Program-made: the position numbers and the translations under genes
Origin: Porphyrobacter sp. ULC335
Lineage (GTDB): Bacteria; Pseudomonadota; Alphaproteobacteria; Sphingomonadales; Sphingomonadaceae
NCBI RefSeq assembly: GCF_025917005.1
Contig: NZ_CP078091.1
Location: 744,001 to 808,000, forward strand
DNA: 64,000 nt
Direction: 5' to 3'
The notes under the pieces: generated by a model
The model's input: the letters and a program-made list of their open reading frames with translations, nothing else
Told to the model about the DNA's origin: nothing
Database searches by the model: none
Shown: in pieces, positions 32,635-44,065 of the stretch
How positions within the stretch are numbered: the first letter of the stretch is position 1
How the letters are laid out: every line of letters begins with the position of its first letter

Positions 32635-33300
32635 ATGGATAATACAGCCGCAGCCCGCCTCGCCGAAGTGAACGCCAACATCGCCCGCGCTTGCAAGCAA
32701 GCCCGGCGTTCGCCCGAAGACATTACACTGATAGCGGTCAGCAAGACCCATCCGGCCGAGGCGATCCAGCCGCTCATCGATGCCGGCCAGCGCGTGTTCG
32801 GCGAGAACCGCGTGCAGGAAGCGCAGGCCAAGTGGCCCGCCTTGCGCGAGGCCTATCCCGATATCGAACTCCACCTCATCGGCCAACTGCAATCGAACAA
32901 GGCCGAGGAAGCGGTGGCGGCGTTTGACGTGATCCACTCGCTCGACCGGCTGAGCCTGCTGACCGCGCTGGCCAAGGCGATGGACAAGGCGGGGCGGCAG
33001 GTGCCGTGCTTCGTGCAGGTCAATATCGGCGACGAGGCGCAGAAGGGCGGCTGTCCGCTGGCCGAGCTTCCGGCGTTTCTGGAACAGGTGCGCGCGGCTG
33101 CGATCCCGCTCGCCGGGCTGATGTGCATCCCCCCCGCCGACACCGAAGCCGCGCCGTTCTTCGCGATGCTGGCGAAGCTGGCCGCGGATCATGGGCTGAC
33201 GGGGCTCAGCATGGGGATGAGCAGCGATTACGAAACCGCAGTGATGCTCGGCGCGACCCACGTGCGGGTCGGCTCTGCGCTGTTCGGCGCTCGGGGCTAG
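32635..33300 (+). CDS. YggS-family PLP-binding homeostasis protein
   Basis: A 221-residue single-domain PLP protein of the YggS/PLPBP family, which holds pyridoxal phosphate and buffers amino/keto-acid metabolism without a known catalytic role. The PLP lysine is in LIAVSKTHPAE (about residue 37). FGENRVQEAQ, ELHLIGQLQSNK, GLSMGMSSDYETAV and VRVGSALFG complete the fold's phosphate loops. The ATG shares two bases with a possible start of the divergent ThiE-like gene. A terminator follows within 20 bases. Confidence 0.93.
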   Translation: MDNTAAARLAEVNANIARACKQARRSPEDITLIAVSKTHPAEAIQPLIDAGQRVFGENRVQEAQAKWPALREAYPDIELHLIGQLQSNKAEEAVAAFDVIHSLDRLSLLTALAKAMDKAGRQVPCFVQVNIGDEAQKGGCPLAELPAFLEQVRAAAIPLAGLMCIPPADTEAAPFFAMLAKLAADHGLTGLSMGMSSDYETAVMLGATHVRVGSALFGARG

Positions 33301-33314
33301 TCCAGTACAAAAAA

Positions 33315-33346
33315 GGGCGCCCATTGCTTGGGCGCCCCTTCTTTTT
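33315..33346 (+). terminator. intrinsic terminator after the yggS-like gene
   Basis: Stem GGGCGCCC (33315-33322) / GGGCGCCC (33330-33337) with loop ATTGCTT, then CTTCTTTTT. The preceding AAAAAA lets it work on both strands. Confidence 0.9.
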
Positions 33347-33359
33347 GTTCGCGAGTCCC

Positions 33360-33460
33360 GGTCGCAAAGCGACCGCAAGGCCGACCGGCCGACCGGCCGC
33401 CCGCAGCGGGCGCAGCTTTGCTGCGCGCCTAGCGAGGACGATCGCCCGGAGGGGCGATCG
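33360..33460 (-). repeat. dispersed hairpin-cluster repeat, site B
   Basis: Reading with the TonB-receptor gene, it opens 12 bases after the stop with a perfect 9-bp hairpin CGATCGCCC-CTCC-GGGCGATCG, then TCCTCGCT, GC-rich palindromes including a duplicated GGTCGGCC unit, and ends in GGTCGC-TTT-GCGACC. It is shared with sites A (7396), D (13982) and C (43950). Confidence 0.75.
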
Positions 33461-33472
33461 CCATCAAAAGCA

Positions 33473-35834
33473 TCAGAACTCGAACAGAGCTTCGACGCCG
33501 ATGTTGCGGCCGCGCATCAGCGGCGAGAAGGTGCCTGCACCCGGACGCTGCTGGAAGGGCTGCTGCACCCCGTCCGAACGCGGGCCGCCGAACGGAACCT
33601 GCGTGTCGCCGCCTTCCTGCACCTGATCGAACAGGTTGCGGCCATAGAGCGACAGCGACAGCCCATCGACCGGGGTGGTCCAGGTGATGTTGGCTTCCAT
33701 GTTGCTGAGATCGTTCAGCCAGCCGAAGTTGTCGTCGGTGTAGGCTGCACGGTCGCGGTACTGGTAGTTCACGCGGGTCAGGATCGCGCCGCTGTTGCCG
33801 AGATCCCAATCGTGGATGAAGCCCACGCCCACGGTGACGGGGGGAACGCGCGGCAGGCTCAGATCGAGGTCGGCATCGGTGATGAAGCCATCGCCCGAGA
33901 TGTCGAACAGCACCCGGTCATACCCGGCATCGGTGATGCCGATGTTGGCGGTGAAGGCCAGCGATTCCGACACGCGCATGCGCGCTTCGGCTTCGAAGCC
34001 CTTGATCGTGGCATCGGCGGTGTTGAGGATGTTCTGCACCACGCCCGCGCCCGGATCGGCGAGGTTCACTTCGCGCTGCATGTTGCCGACCTTGGTGACA
34101 TAAGCCGCGACGTTGAGCGTGAGCGACTGGTCAACGGTCTGGAACTTGCCGCCGATCTCGTAATTGTCGACCTGCTCTTCATCAAAGCCCAGCGATCGCG
34201 TGGCGTTGAACGCCCGGTTGAAGACCGGGATGTTGGTGATGCGGAAGTTGTAACCGCCCGAACGGAAGCCGCGGCTCCAGTGGCCATAGACCTGACTGTT
34301 GCCCCATTCATACTGTGCACCGACCTTGGGCGAAACGTTGCGGAACCGCACGTCATCGGTGAAGCCGTTGGTTTCGGTGGCCGGATTGAACGGCTGGGTG
34401 CCGGTCGGGCAGGTGCCTGCAACAACCGAACAGGCCGGACGACCGACGATGTAGGTGACTGCCGCGTCCTTGGTTTCCTGATTCCAGCGGATACCGCCGA
34501 TCAGCGAGAAGCCGTCGAAGATTTCGTACTGGGCATTGGCGAACACGCCGATCACTTCGTGCTCCTGACGACCGCCGCCGTAGAACACGGGGGGGGCGCA
34601 GGTTGACGGGCAGGTCGCGGCGCAGTTCGCGGCTCTCGTCATAGGCAAGGTTCTGCTTGAAGTAGAAACCGCCGAAGGTGAGGTCGAGACCGCCGGTCGA
34701 GATCGCGTAACGCAGTTCGTTCGAGATCTGGTCCTGTTCGGTCAGGGTGTTCGAGTGGAACAGGAAGCGCGGGGTCGCGTCGATATCGCCGCGGGTGGCG
34801 GCCTGATAATCGCGATAGCCGAACACGTTGGTCAGCGTACCGGCACCAATGTCGAGCGTCGCAGTAAGCGACCCGGTCCAGATTTCGTTGGCGTAGAAGC
34901 CCGGCTCGTCGATCGACAGGTCGAAGCTTTCACGGTCGAAGAAGCCGCGGTTCTGGGCCGCCGGACCGTCACCATCGCTCTCGAAGTAGTCGAGCTTGCC
35001 GAGCAGGGTCAGCCCGCCGAGACGCGCTTCGAGCGCGCCGCGGAAGATCTTGGTTTCCGCCGCGCCCTGATTGCGCGGCAGGTTCGCCAGCGCTGGAACC
35101 TGCGTCGGGGCGAGGTTGCGGAAATAGCCTTCGTCCTTGTTGTAATAGGCGCCGACCTTGAACAGCAGCACGTCTTCGACGATCGGACCCGACAGCACAC
35201 CGCTGACGGTGTAGTTGGCGCCGCCGCGGCCGCCATCGACCGGGCCGTCGACTGCCGCGCGGAACTTGCCGCGGAAGTCTTCGGTGGGGTTGCCGGTGTT
35301 GATCACCACCGCGCCGCCGGTCACGTTACGACCGAACAGCACGCCCTGCGGGCCGCGCAGGATTTCGACGGAGTCGAGGTCGAACAGGTCGAACACCACG
35401 CCGCCATTGATGCCGAGGTACACGCCGTCGACGAACACGCCCACGGTCGGATCGATCGAGGGGATCGACGAGTTGATGCCGAGGCCGCGCACGGTGAAGT
35501 TGGCGGTGCCGCGGCTGGTGCCGACCTGGTCGAGGCTGACGGTCGGTGCCTGGAAGGACAGGCCCGAGATGTCGCGGATCTTGTAGGCTTCCAGCGTGCC
35601 GGCGTTGAACGCGGTCACGGCCAGCGGCACGTCCTGCACGTTCTCGGCGTCCTTGGTCTTGGTGCCGGTGACGAGGATCTCGTTGATGCCGTCGAGCGCG
35701 CTGGTCTCTTCGTCCTGCGCGGGGGCTTCGGCGTCCTGCGCATGGGCGGCTACCGGGGTGAGCGCTGCGGTCGAGAGGAGCAGCGCCAGCTTGCCGAGCC
35801 GCACGCGGCCCGACAGCGAATGGGTGGATGTCAT
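33473..35834 (-). pseudogene. TonB-dependent receptor, reading frame broken at a C8 tract
   Basis: An outer-membrane receptor that would be 786 residues if one base were removed. The upstream part gives a signal peptide (cleavage near AAHAQ), TonB-box region GINEILVTGTKTKD, and the plug with RGTANFTVRGLGI and VEILRGPQGVLFGRNVTGGAVV. The frame then shifts at eight C residues (34589-34596 on the + strand as G). The downstream frame continues with normal barrel strands to GVEALFEF. With seven Cs the protein reads straight through (NLRPPVFYGGG). It could be phase-variable, freshly inactivated, or a sequencing error. The ligand is unknown. Confidence 0.88.
34589..34596. repeat. homopolymer G8/C8 tract inside the TonB receptor gene
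   Basis: Eight consecutive G on the + strand at exactly the point where the receptor frame switches. Homopolymers of this length are common slipped-strand mutation sites. Confidence 0.9.
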
Positions 35835-35949
35835 GATGTAACTCTCCCTGAGTTGAGGGCCGCTCCATTACCAATACGTTTCAAGATTGCAACCTATCTC
35901 GGACGCCCCGGCGATACCTTCGTTAGCCCCTATCTTCAGGGATTTGCGG

Positions 35950-38709
35950 TCAGGCCTTCTCGAGCTGCTGCTGGCGCTGGTCGCTCGCGGCGGCCAGCAG
36001 CGCGGCCTCGATTTCGGCGAGACGCTCGGGCGTCTTGATCTTCGCGGAGGTCAGATCGGTCACGTAAAATGTGTCCGCAGCCGCCTCGCCATAGGCGGTG
36101 ATATGCGCCGAATGGACGATCAGGTTGGCCTTGTAGAGCGCGTGCGCCAGCCGGTTGAGCAGCGCGGGCCGATCACGCGCGGTCACTTCGATCACGGTGA
36201 AGTGGTTCGATGCGTCATTGTCGAAGCCGACGCGGGGCGCGACGTCGAAGGCCTTGGCACGCGAATGCGCCAGCGGGCGCGCGGCGAGCTTGGGCACCAG
36301 TTCGACCTTCGCGAGCAGCGCGTCGCGGATGCCTTTCTCGATGCGCGCCATCTGCGCCGCCTCGCGGAACGGCTGGGCGTTGTGGTCCTGCACCAGGAAG
36401 TTGTCGACCGCATAGCCGCTGCGCGCGGTGTGGATGCGCGCGTCGATGATGTTCGCACCCGCAAGGTGGATGCCGCCCGCCATGCGATAGAACAGGCCGG
36501 GGTGGTCGGCGGCGATCACGCTAACCCGCGTCGCGCCGCGCGTCTCGTCGACTTCGCAGGCGATCGAGAGCGGCTCGCCAGCGGCTTGCGCGGCGTCATA
36601 CTGGGCGAGGTTTCCGGCGATGATGTCTTCAGGCTCGGCAATCCAATAGGCATCGCCCAGCAGCGCGCCGATACTGTCGACGAGGTGATCCTGATCGCCC
36701 AGCAACCGCTGTACCGCGTCCTTCTTGGCCGTGACCCGCGCCTTGCGTCCATTGCCCTTGTGCCCCAGCCGCAGGCGTTCCTGCGCGGCGTCGAACAGCT
36801 CGCCGAGCAGCTGCGCCTTCCAGCTGTTCCACGTGCCCGGCCCGACTGCGCGGATATCGACTGCGGTGAGGATCGCGAGGTTGCGCAGGCGTTCCAGGCT
36901 CTGCACCTCGACCACGAAATCCTCGATTGTCTTGGGATCGGTCAGATCGCGCTTCTGCGCGGTGCGGCTCATCAGCAGGTGTTGCAGCACCAGCCAGGCG
37001 ACCAGATCGGTCTCCTTCTCGTCCAGCCCGAAGCGCGGGCATAGCTGGTGCGCGACAACGGCGCCCAGTTCGGAGTGGTCGCCGCCGCGCCCCTTGGCGA
37101 TATCGTGAAGCAGCACCGCGACATAGAGCGCGCGGCGCGAGGCCAGCTTGGGAAATTCACGGGTGGCGCGCGGGTGATCGGCGGACAGCAACCCGCGCTC
37201 GATCTGGCTCAGCAGGCCGATGGCGCGGATGGTGTGTTCGTCCACCGTGTAATGGTGGTACATGTCGAACTGCATCTGCGCGTTGACCCGGCCAAAGTCC
37301 GGCACGAAGCGGCCGAACACGCCCGCCTCGTTCATCCAGCGCAGCGCGGTTTCGGGGTCTTTGCGTCCCGATAGCAGATCAAGGAACATCGCATTGGCGC
37401 GCTTGTCGCGGCGCAGCTTGCCATCGATCAGTTTGGCATCACGGCCCACCTGCCGCATGGTTTCGGGGTGAACTTCCAGCCCCTCGGCCTCGGCCAGCTG
37501 GAACACTTCGATCAGGCGAACCGGGTCTTGCCGGAACCAGTCGTCTCCCGGTGCGCGCAGCCGTCCGGCCTCGACCGAATAGCCCTTGAACATCCGGGGA
37601 CGCTGGGTCCAACCGGCGAAGAAGCCGGTGCGCGGGCGCTTCTTGGCCATTTCCTCGTCAAGGTGCGAAAGGAACACGCCGGTCAGGCTGCCCACCCGCT
37701 TCACCTGCAGGAAGTAGTATTGCATGAACCGTTCGACCGCGCTCTTGCCGGGGCGGTCGGCGAACATCATGCGTTCGGCCACCTGCCGCTGGAGATCGAA
37801 GGTCAGCCGGTCCTCGGCACGGTCGGTGATGAGATGCATGTGGCAGCGCGCCGCCAGCAGAAAGCCCTCGGCGCGGCGGAAGCTGCGATATTCCGACGCG
37901 GTCAGCAGCCCCACATCGACCAGCTGCGCGCCGCTATCGACGCGGTGGACATACTTGCCGATCCAGTACAGCGTCTGGAGATCGCGCAGGCCGCCCTTGC
38001 CCTCCTTGATGTTGGGTTCGACCACGTAGCGGCTGTCGCCCATGCGCTTGTGCCGCGCATCGCGTTCGGCGAGCTTGAGGGTGAGGAACTGCCGTTCGCT
38101 GCCCTTGACGACATCGCTCCAGAAGCGTGCGCGCAGCTCTTCGTAAAGCGCCTGTTCGCCCCACACCAACCGGCTTTCCAGCAAGGCGGTGCGGATCGTC
38201 AGGTCTTCCTTCGCCATGCGGATCGTGTCGGACACGGTGCGGCTGGAATGGCCGACCTTGAGGCCCAGATCCCACAGCAGGTAGAGCATCGTCTCGATCA
38301 CCTGCTCGCACCACGGTGCGCGCTTGTTCGGGGTGATGAAGGCGACGTCGACGTCCGAATGGGGCGCCATCTCGGCGCGTCCGTAACCGCCCACGGCAAG
38401 GATCGCGAGCCGTTCGGCCTGCGTGCGATTGGCGGCGGGGTAAAGATGCGTGGTGACGTGATCGTGGATCACCCGCAGCAGCTGGTCCATCAGGAAGCTG
38501 AAGCCGGCGGTGACCTCGTGTCCGGCCGAGGGGGTTTCTTCCAGACGGCGGGCGAGTTCCTTGCGCCCCTCGTCGAAGGCCATGCGCAGCGCAGCGACGA
38601 TGGCAGGGCGGGCCTTGGCTCCGCCCGCCTCGTGCAGCGCGGCGATTTCTTCGGCCAGCGCGCGCCGGTCGATGATCGCGCGCTGCCCGGGGACGCGGCG
38701 AGGGCTCAC
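35950..38709 (-). CDS. glnD: [protein-PII] uridylyltransferase / uridylyl-removing enzyme
   Basis: Nitrogen sensor of 919 residues that uridylylates PII when glutamine is low and removes UMP when it is high. The nucleotidyltransferase domain has LAVGGYGRAEMAPHSDVD (about 105-121). The HD hydrolase domain has VLLHDIAKGRGGDHSELG. Two C-terminal ACT domains (ATRVSVIAADHPGLFYRMAG and HFTVIEVTARDRPALLNRLA) bind glutamine. The GTG at 38709 is chosen because it follows the upstream ligase stop by seven bases; earlier codons would overlap that gene. Co-transcription with an acyl-CoA ligase looks fortuitous. Confidence 0.93.
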   Translation of the reverse strand: MSPRRVPGQRAIIDRRALAEEIAALHEAGGAKARPAIVAALRMAFDEGRKELARRLEETPSAGHEVTAGFSFLMDQLLRVIHDHVTTHLYPAANRTQAERLAILAVGGYGRAEMAPHSDVDVAFITPNKRAPWCEQVIETMLYLLWDLGLKVGHSSRTVSDTIRMAKEDLTIRTALLESRLVWGEQALYEELRARFWSDVVKGSERQFLTLKLAERDARHKRMGDSRYVVEPNIKEGKGGLRDLQTLYWIGKYVHRVDSGAQLVDVGLLTASEYRSFRRAEGFLLAARCHMHLITDRAEDRLTFDLQRQVAERMMFADRPGKSAVERFMQYYFLQVKRVGSLTGVFLSHLDEEMAKKRPRTGFFAGWTQRPRMFKGYSVEAGRLRAPGDDWFRQDPVRLIEVFQLAEAEGLEVHPETMRQVGRDAKLIDGKLRRDKRANAMFLDLLSGRKDPETALRWMNEAGVFGRFVPDFGRVNAQMQFDMYHHYTVDEHTIRAIGLLSQIERGLLSADHPRATREFPKLASRRALYVAVLLHDIAKGRGGDHSELGAVVAHQLCPRFGLDEKETDLVAWLVLQHLLMSRTAQKRDLTDPKTIEDFVVEVQSLERLRNLAILTAVDIRAVGPGTWNSWKAQLLGELFDAAQERLRLGHKGNGRKARVTAKKDAVQRLLGDQDHLVDSIGALLGDAYWIAEPEDIIAGNLAQYDAAQAAGEPLSIACEVDETRGATRVSVIAADHPGLFYRMAGGIHLAGANIIDARIHTARSGYAVDNFLVQDHNAQPFREAAQMARIEKGIRDALLAKVELVPKLAARPLAHSRAKAFDVAPRVGFDNDASNHFTVIEVTARDRPALLNRLAHALYKANLIVHSAHITAYGEAAADTFYVTDLTSAKIKTPERLAEIEAALLAAASDQRQQQLEKA

Positions 38710-38716
38710 GTTCCGC

Positions 38717-40432
<1,716 letters not shown>

Positions 40433-40626
40433 GCGGTGATTTCCTCTCTCTAGTTGTTGCGGCCCTCTGGCCGGGTGCGACCCGTCCCGAATTGCCTGTC
40501 CCATTACCGCCTAGGCTGGCCCGTGCCCCTTCCCCTGCCCCGGATGCTGTGCCAGAAGCGCCAGCGCGACCGGGGCCGTTCGGGCCCGCCGATACGGCAT
40601 ATCATTGTCAATAAGAGGTTCGCTTC

Positions 40627-41523
40627 GTGCTGTCACTACTTGCCGCAAGCATCCCCGCCGATCCGATCTACTGGACCGATCTGGGACTAAAGCCGGGGAT
40701 CGAGCTGGGGTTCTTCACCCTGCGGTTTTACTCGCTGGCCTACCTCTTGGGCGTGATCTTCGCCTATTGGCACACGTCGCTCATGCTCAAGCAGCCCGGC
40801 GCGCCGATGGCGCAGCGCCATGCCGACGATCTGTTCTTCTATTGCACGCTGGGCGTGATTTTCGGCGGGCGGCTGGGTTACGCGCTGTTCTACACCGGCG
40901 GCGACACCGGCATCCCCAGCGCTTTCACCGATTTCTCGGGCGATGGGTTCGTCTCGTGGAAGCTGCTGCGGATGTGGGACGGGGGAATGAGCTTCCACGG
41001 CGGGCTGTTGGGGGTGACGGCGGCGATGGCGTGGGTTGCCTGGCGCGACAAGCTGAACTTCATCCGCGTGGTCGATTATGTGTGCGTCGGCGTGCCGATG
41101 GGGATGCTGCTCGGCCGGCTGGCGAACTTCGTCAATGGCGAGCTGTGGGGCCGCGTCACCGATGTGCCATGGGCGATGGTCTTCCCCGGAGCGGACGATC
41201 TGCCCCGCCACCCCAGCCAGCTGTATCAGGCCGGGCTCGAAGGGCTGGCGATGCTCGTCATCATGCTGGCGCTGTTCTGGTTCACGCGCGCGCGCTATCG
41301 CCCGGGCTTGCTGGCGGGCGTGTTTACCACCGGCATGGGGGTCTCGCGCTTTGTAAACGAATTTTTCCGCCAGCCGGATCAACAACTGGCTGACTTGGTG
41401 GTGCGAACAGGGCTATCGATGGGGCAATGGCTAACAATACCGCTTATCCTGACTGGATTGATTGTCGTGATCTACGCGCTGCGGAAGAAGCCGCTGGCGG
41501 CGGGGACGACAGCGCCAGCCTGA
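40627..41523 (+). CDS. lgt: prolipoprotein diacylglyceryl transferase
   Basis: Inner-membrane enzyme of 298 residues that attaches diacylglycerol to the lipobox cysteine of prolipoproteins. It has seven hydrophobic helices. The diagnostic loop [14 protein letters not shown] contains the key arginine and asparagine, and [14 protein letters not shown] and [11 protein letters not shown] are also present. The start is a GTG at 40627 with AAGAGG upstream. Its substrates in this window include PstS and the two small lipoproteins at 3779 and 4044. The 3' end overlaps the next gene by 97 bases if that gene starts at 41427. Confidence 0.95.
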   Translation: MLSLLAASIPADPIYWTDLGLKPGIELGFFTLRFYSLAYLLGVIFAYWHTSLMLKQPGAPMAQRHADDLFFYCTLGVIFGGRLGYALFYTGGDTGIPSAFTDFSGDGFVSWKLLRMWDGGMSFHGGLLGVTAAMAWVAWRDKLNFIRVVDYVCVGVPMGMLLGRLANFVNGELWGRVTDVPWAMVFPGADDLPRHPSQLYQAGLEGLAMLVIMLALFWFTRARYRPGLLAGVFTTGMGVSRFVNEFFRQPDQQLADLVVRTGLSMGQWLTIPLILTGLIVVIYALRKKPLAAGTTAPA

Positions 41524-43514
41524 AGGATGGCGCAAAAGTCTGGCGCAGCGCGCTCAGGCTGATTGATCCGCAAGAAGACGCACCGCCGGCCCCCGAGCCG
41601 AAGGTCGACGCCCGCGCGCAGGCAAGGGCCCGCGCCGAGGCGGCCGCGCGCGAAAAGGCCGAGGCGCTTGCCCGCGTCAAGGCCGAAGCGGAGGAACGCG
41701 CCCGCCTCGCCAAGGAGGCCCGCGTGCGCGAAAAGGCGGAGGCCGAGGCCCGCGCCGCCGCCGAACGCGAAGCCCGCGAAAAACTCGCCGCCGAAGCGCG
41801 CGCCCGCAAGCTCGCCGAGGTTGAAGCGCGCGCCCGCGCCGAAGCCGAAGCCCGCGCGAAGGCGGCTGCCGAAGCGCAGGCGCGCAAGGACGCCAAGGCC
41901 CGTGCCGAAGCCGAGGCCAAAGCCCGCGCCGAGGCGGAGGAACGCGCCCGCCGCGAAGCCGAAGCCGCCGAAGCGGCAGAACGCGCCGCCGCCGAAGCCG
42001 CAGCCCGCCGCGCTGCCGAAGCCCGCGCCAAGGCTGAAGCCGAAGCCAAGGCGAGGGCCGAAGAAGAGGCGCGGCTGAAAAAGGAAGCCGAAGCGCGCGC
42101 CAAGGCGGAGGCCAAGGCCCGCGCCAAGGCAGAAGCCGAAGCCAAGGCCAAGGCCGAAGCGGAGGAAAAGGCCCGTCTCGCCGCGGAAGCCAAAGCCCGC
42201 GCCGAAGCCGAGGCCAAGGCGAAGGCTGAAGCCGAAGAAGCCGCCCGCCTCGCCGCCATCGAGGCCGCGCGCATCGCCGCCGAGGAAAAGGCTCGCCGCG
42301 AAGCCGAGGAAGCTGCTGCCGCCGAGGCCGCACGGATCGCTGCCGAAGCCGCCGCCGCCCAAGCAGCCGAAGCCGCGCGCATCGCTGCCGAAGAACAGGC
42401 CCGCCGCGAGGCCGAAGAAGCCGCTGCGGCCGAACAAGCCCGGCTCGAAGCCGAGATGCTTGCCCGCGCAACGGTTGACGTGCCCGCCGTGCTCAAGCGC
42501 CTGATCCGCGAGACCGGCCCGATCAGCGTCGCGCAGTTCATGGGGGAGAGCAACGCACGCTATTATGCCAGCCGCGATCCTCTGGGCGAACAGGGCGATT
42601 TCATCACCGCGCCCGAAATCACGCAGGTGTTCGGCGAGTTGATCGGGGTGTGGCTCGCCGATCTGTGGTCGCGCATGACGCGGCGCAAGCATATCCACTA
42701 CGTCGAATTGGGGCCGGGGCGCGGCACTCTGGCCAAGGACGCGCTCAATGCGGCGGCGCAGCAGGGCATGACACCCAAGGTCCACTTCGTCGAAACCTCG
42801 GCCACCCTGCGCGCGATCCAGCGCGAGGCCTTCCCCGATTGCATCCACCACCACGATATCTCGACCCTGCCCGATGATGCGCCGCTGCTGATCGTCGCCA
42901 ACGAGTTCTTCGATGCCCTGCCGGTGCAGCACCTCATCCGCTCGACTGACGGGTGGTATGCGCGGATGGTGGGGCTGGAAGACGACGCGTTCACCTTCGT
43001 GACGGGCAAGGAGCGGATGGATCACCTGGTCCCGCCCAGCTGGGTCACGGCCTCGCAGGGGACCCTGATCGAAACCAGCCCGGCGTCGGTCGCGCTGATG
43101 GCCGAGATTGCGCGTCGCCTGAAGGAACAGGGCGGGGCAGCGCTGATCATCGATTATGGTCACGAGGAGCTGCGTTCGGGATCGACCTTGCAGGCACTGA
43201 AGTCCCACCAGAAGGTCGATGTTTTCGCCCACCCCGGCGAGGCGGACCTGACCGCGCATGTCGATTTCGAACTGCTGAAGCATGTCGCGGAAGAAAGCGG
43301 CGCGGACGTGATGGGCTTGCAGTATCAGGGCGAATGGCTGATCCAGATGGGGATCGACGCCCGCATGGAAATGCTCCGTCGCCGCGCGCCGTACCAGAAG
43401 GACAAATTCCAGCGTCAGCGCGACCGGCTGGTGAAGGAAAGCGAGATGGGCATGCTGTTCAAGGTGCTCGGCATGTGCGGACGGCGCTGGCCGTTCGGCG
43501 CGGGATTTGATTGA
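41427..43514 (+). CDS. MidA/NDUFAF7-family methyltransferase with a long N-terminal charged helix
   Basis: The C-terminal 350 residues are a SAM-dependent methyltransferase of the COG1565/MidA (NDUFAF7) family. It shows [49 protein letters not shown] (SAM loop) and [18 protein letters not shown]7 methylates a complex-I subunit in mitochondria; the bacterial target is unknown. Residues about 55-345 are an uninterrupted Ala/Glu/Arg/Lys helix with no proline, resembling TolA or ER/K single helices. Synonymous codons vary along it, which argues for protein-level selection. The start is uncertain: ATG 41427 overlaps lgt, GTG 41724 has AAGGAGG upstream, and ATG 42456 would give a plain MidA. Confidence 0.82.
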   Translation: MANNTAYPDWIDCRDLRAAEEAAGGGDDSASLKDGAKVWRSALRLIDPQEDAPPAPEPKVDARAQARARAEAAAREKAEALARVKAEAEERARLAKEARVREKAEAEARAAAEREAREKLAAEARARKLAEVEARARAEAEARAKAAAEAQARKDAKARAEAEAKARAEAEERARREAEAAEAAERAAAEAAARRAAEARAKAEAEAKARAEEEARLKKEAEARAKAEAKARAKAEAEAKAKAEAEEKARLAAEAKARAEAEAKAKAEAEEAARLAAIEAARIAAEEKARREAEEAAAAEAARIAAEAAAAQAAEAARIAAEEQARREAEEAAAAEQARLEAEMLARATVDVPAVLKRLIRETGPISVAQFMGESNARYYASRDPLGEQGDFITAPEITQVFGELIGVWLADLWSRMTRRKHIHYVELGPGRGTLAKDALNAAAQQGMTPKVHFVETSATLRAIQREAFPDCIHHHDISTLPDDAPLLIVANEFFDALPVQHLIRSTDGWYARMVGLEDDAFTFVTGKERMDHLVPPSWVTASQGTLIETSPASVALMAEIARRLKEQGGAALIIDYGHEELRSGSTLQALKSHQKVDVFAHPGEADLTAHVDFELLKHVAEESGADVMGLQYQGEWLIQMGIDARMEMLRRRAPYQKDKFQRQRDRLVKESEMGMLFKVLGMCGRRWPFGAGFD

Positions 43515-43522
43515 GGGCTGCG

Positions 43523-43945
43523 ATGATAACAAGAATGCGGATGATCGTTGCGGGAATGGGCCTCGCGCTGGCAGCGCCGGTTCTGGCGGCAAGCCCGATT
43601 ACGGGCCGCTGGGTCACCGGCGAAAAGGACGCGGTCGTCGCGATTGCCAAATGCGGCAAGTCCTTGTGCGGGCGGATCGAGAAGTTCCTGATCCTGCCCC
43701 CCGGCGGCAAGGACCAGCGCGATGTCAACAATTCCGATCCTGCCAAGCGGGGCCGCAAGCTGATCGGCACTGCGATCCTTTACGGGCTGACCGAGGATGA
43801 CGGCGTGTGGCGCGGGCAGGTCTATGACCCCAAGAGCGGGCGCACCTACACATCCGAAGTGCGCGGCAAGGGCGATGGCTCGCTTGAAGTGAAGGGCTGC
43901 TTCGGCCCGATCTGCCAGACGCAGGTGTGGAAGCGGGCGTCTTGA
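43523..43945 (+). CDS. exported DUF2147-family protein
   Basis: A 140-residue periplasmic protein with a signal peptide (MIVAGMGLALAAPVLAA). The mature part ITGRWVTGEKDAVVAIAKCG..LCGRI, VYDPKSGRTYTSEV and LEVKGCFGPICQTQVWKR is the DUF2147 pattern, with two cysteine pairs that may form disulphides. The function is unestablished; the fold is lipocalin-like by family. GAGGG before the ATG at 43523 supports this start. It follows the MidA-type gene by eight bases, and a hairpin repeat that probably ends the transcript lies five bases downstream. Confidence 0.85.
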   Translation: MITRMRMIVAGMGLALAAPVLAASPITGRWVTGEKDAVVAIAKCGKSLCGRIEKFLILPPGGKDQRDVNNSDPAKRGRKLIGTAILYGLTEDDGVWRGQVYDPKSGRTYTSEVRGKGDGSLEVKGCFGPICQTQVWKRAS

Positions 43946-43949
43946 CTGT

Positions 43950-44042
43950 GGCACGCCCTCCGGCGTGCCGTTTCCTCGCTCACTCGGCCTGACGGCCGCG
44001 TCGCTGCGGGCGCGCGGTCGCGCTTGCGGTCGCTTTGCGACC
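43950..44042 (+). repeat. dispersed hairpin-cluster repeat, site C, probable terminator
   Basis: Opens with a perfect 8-bp hairpin GGCACGCC-CTCC-GGCGTGCC (43950-43969), then GTTTCCTCGCT, GGCCTGACGGCC-type palindromes, and ends with GGTCGC-TTT-GCGACC (44028-44042). It is the best-formed of the four copies and starts five bases after the DUF2147 stop. Confidence 0.78.
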
Positions 44043-44065
44043 GATGCAGCGCCCGAAATCGAGGG

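Noticed and set aside
41600..42470. DNA tandem repeat or CRISPR-like array
   Set aside because: Units are irregular and codon-based with synonymous changes, so this is a repetitive protein helix rather than a DNA repeat array.
41444..43592. Several long open frames on the - strand opposite the MidA gene
   Set aside because: The Ala/Glu/Lys/Arg repeat lacks stop codons in most frames. Only the + strand gives a recognisable methyltransferase continuing in the same frame.
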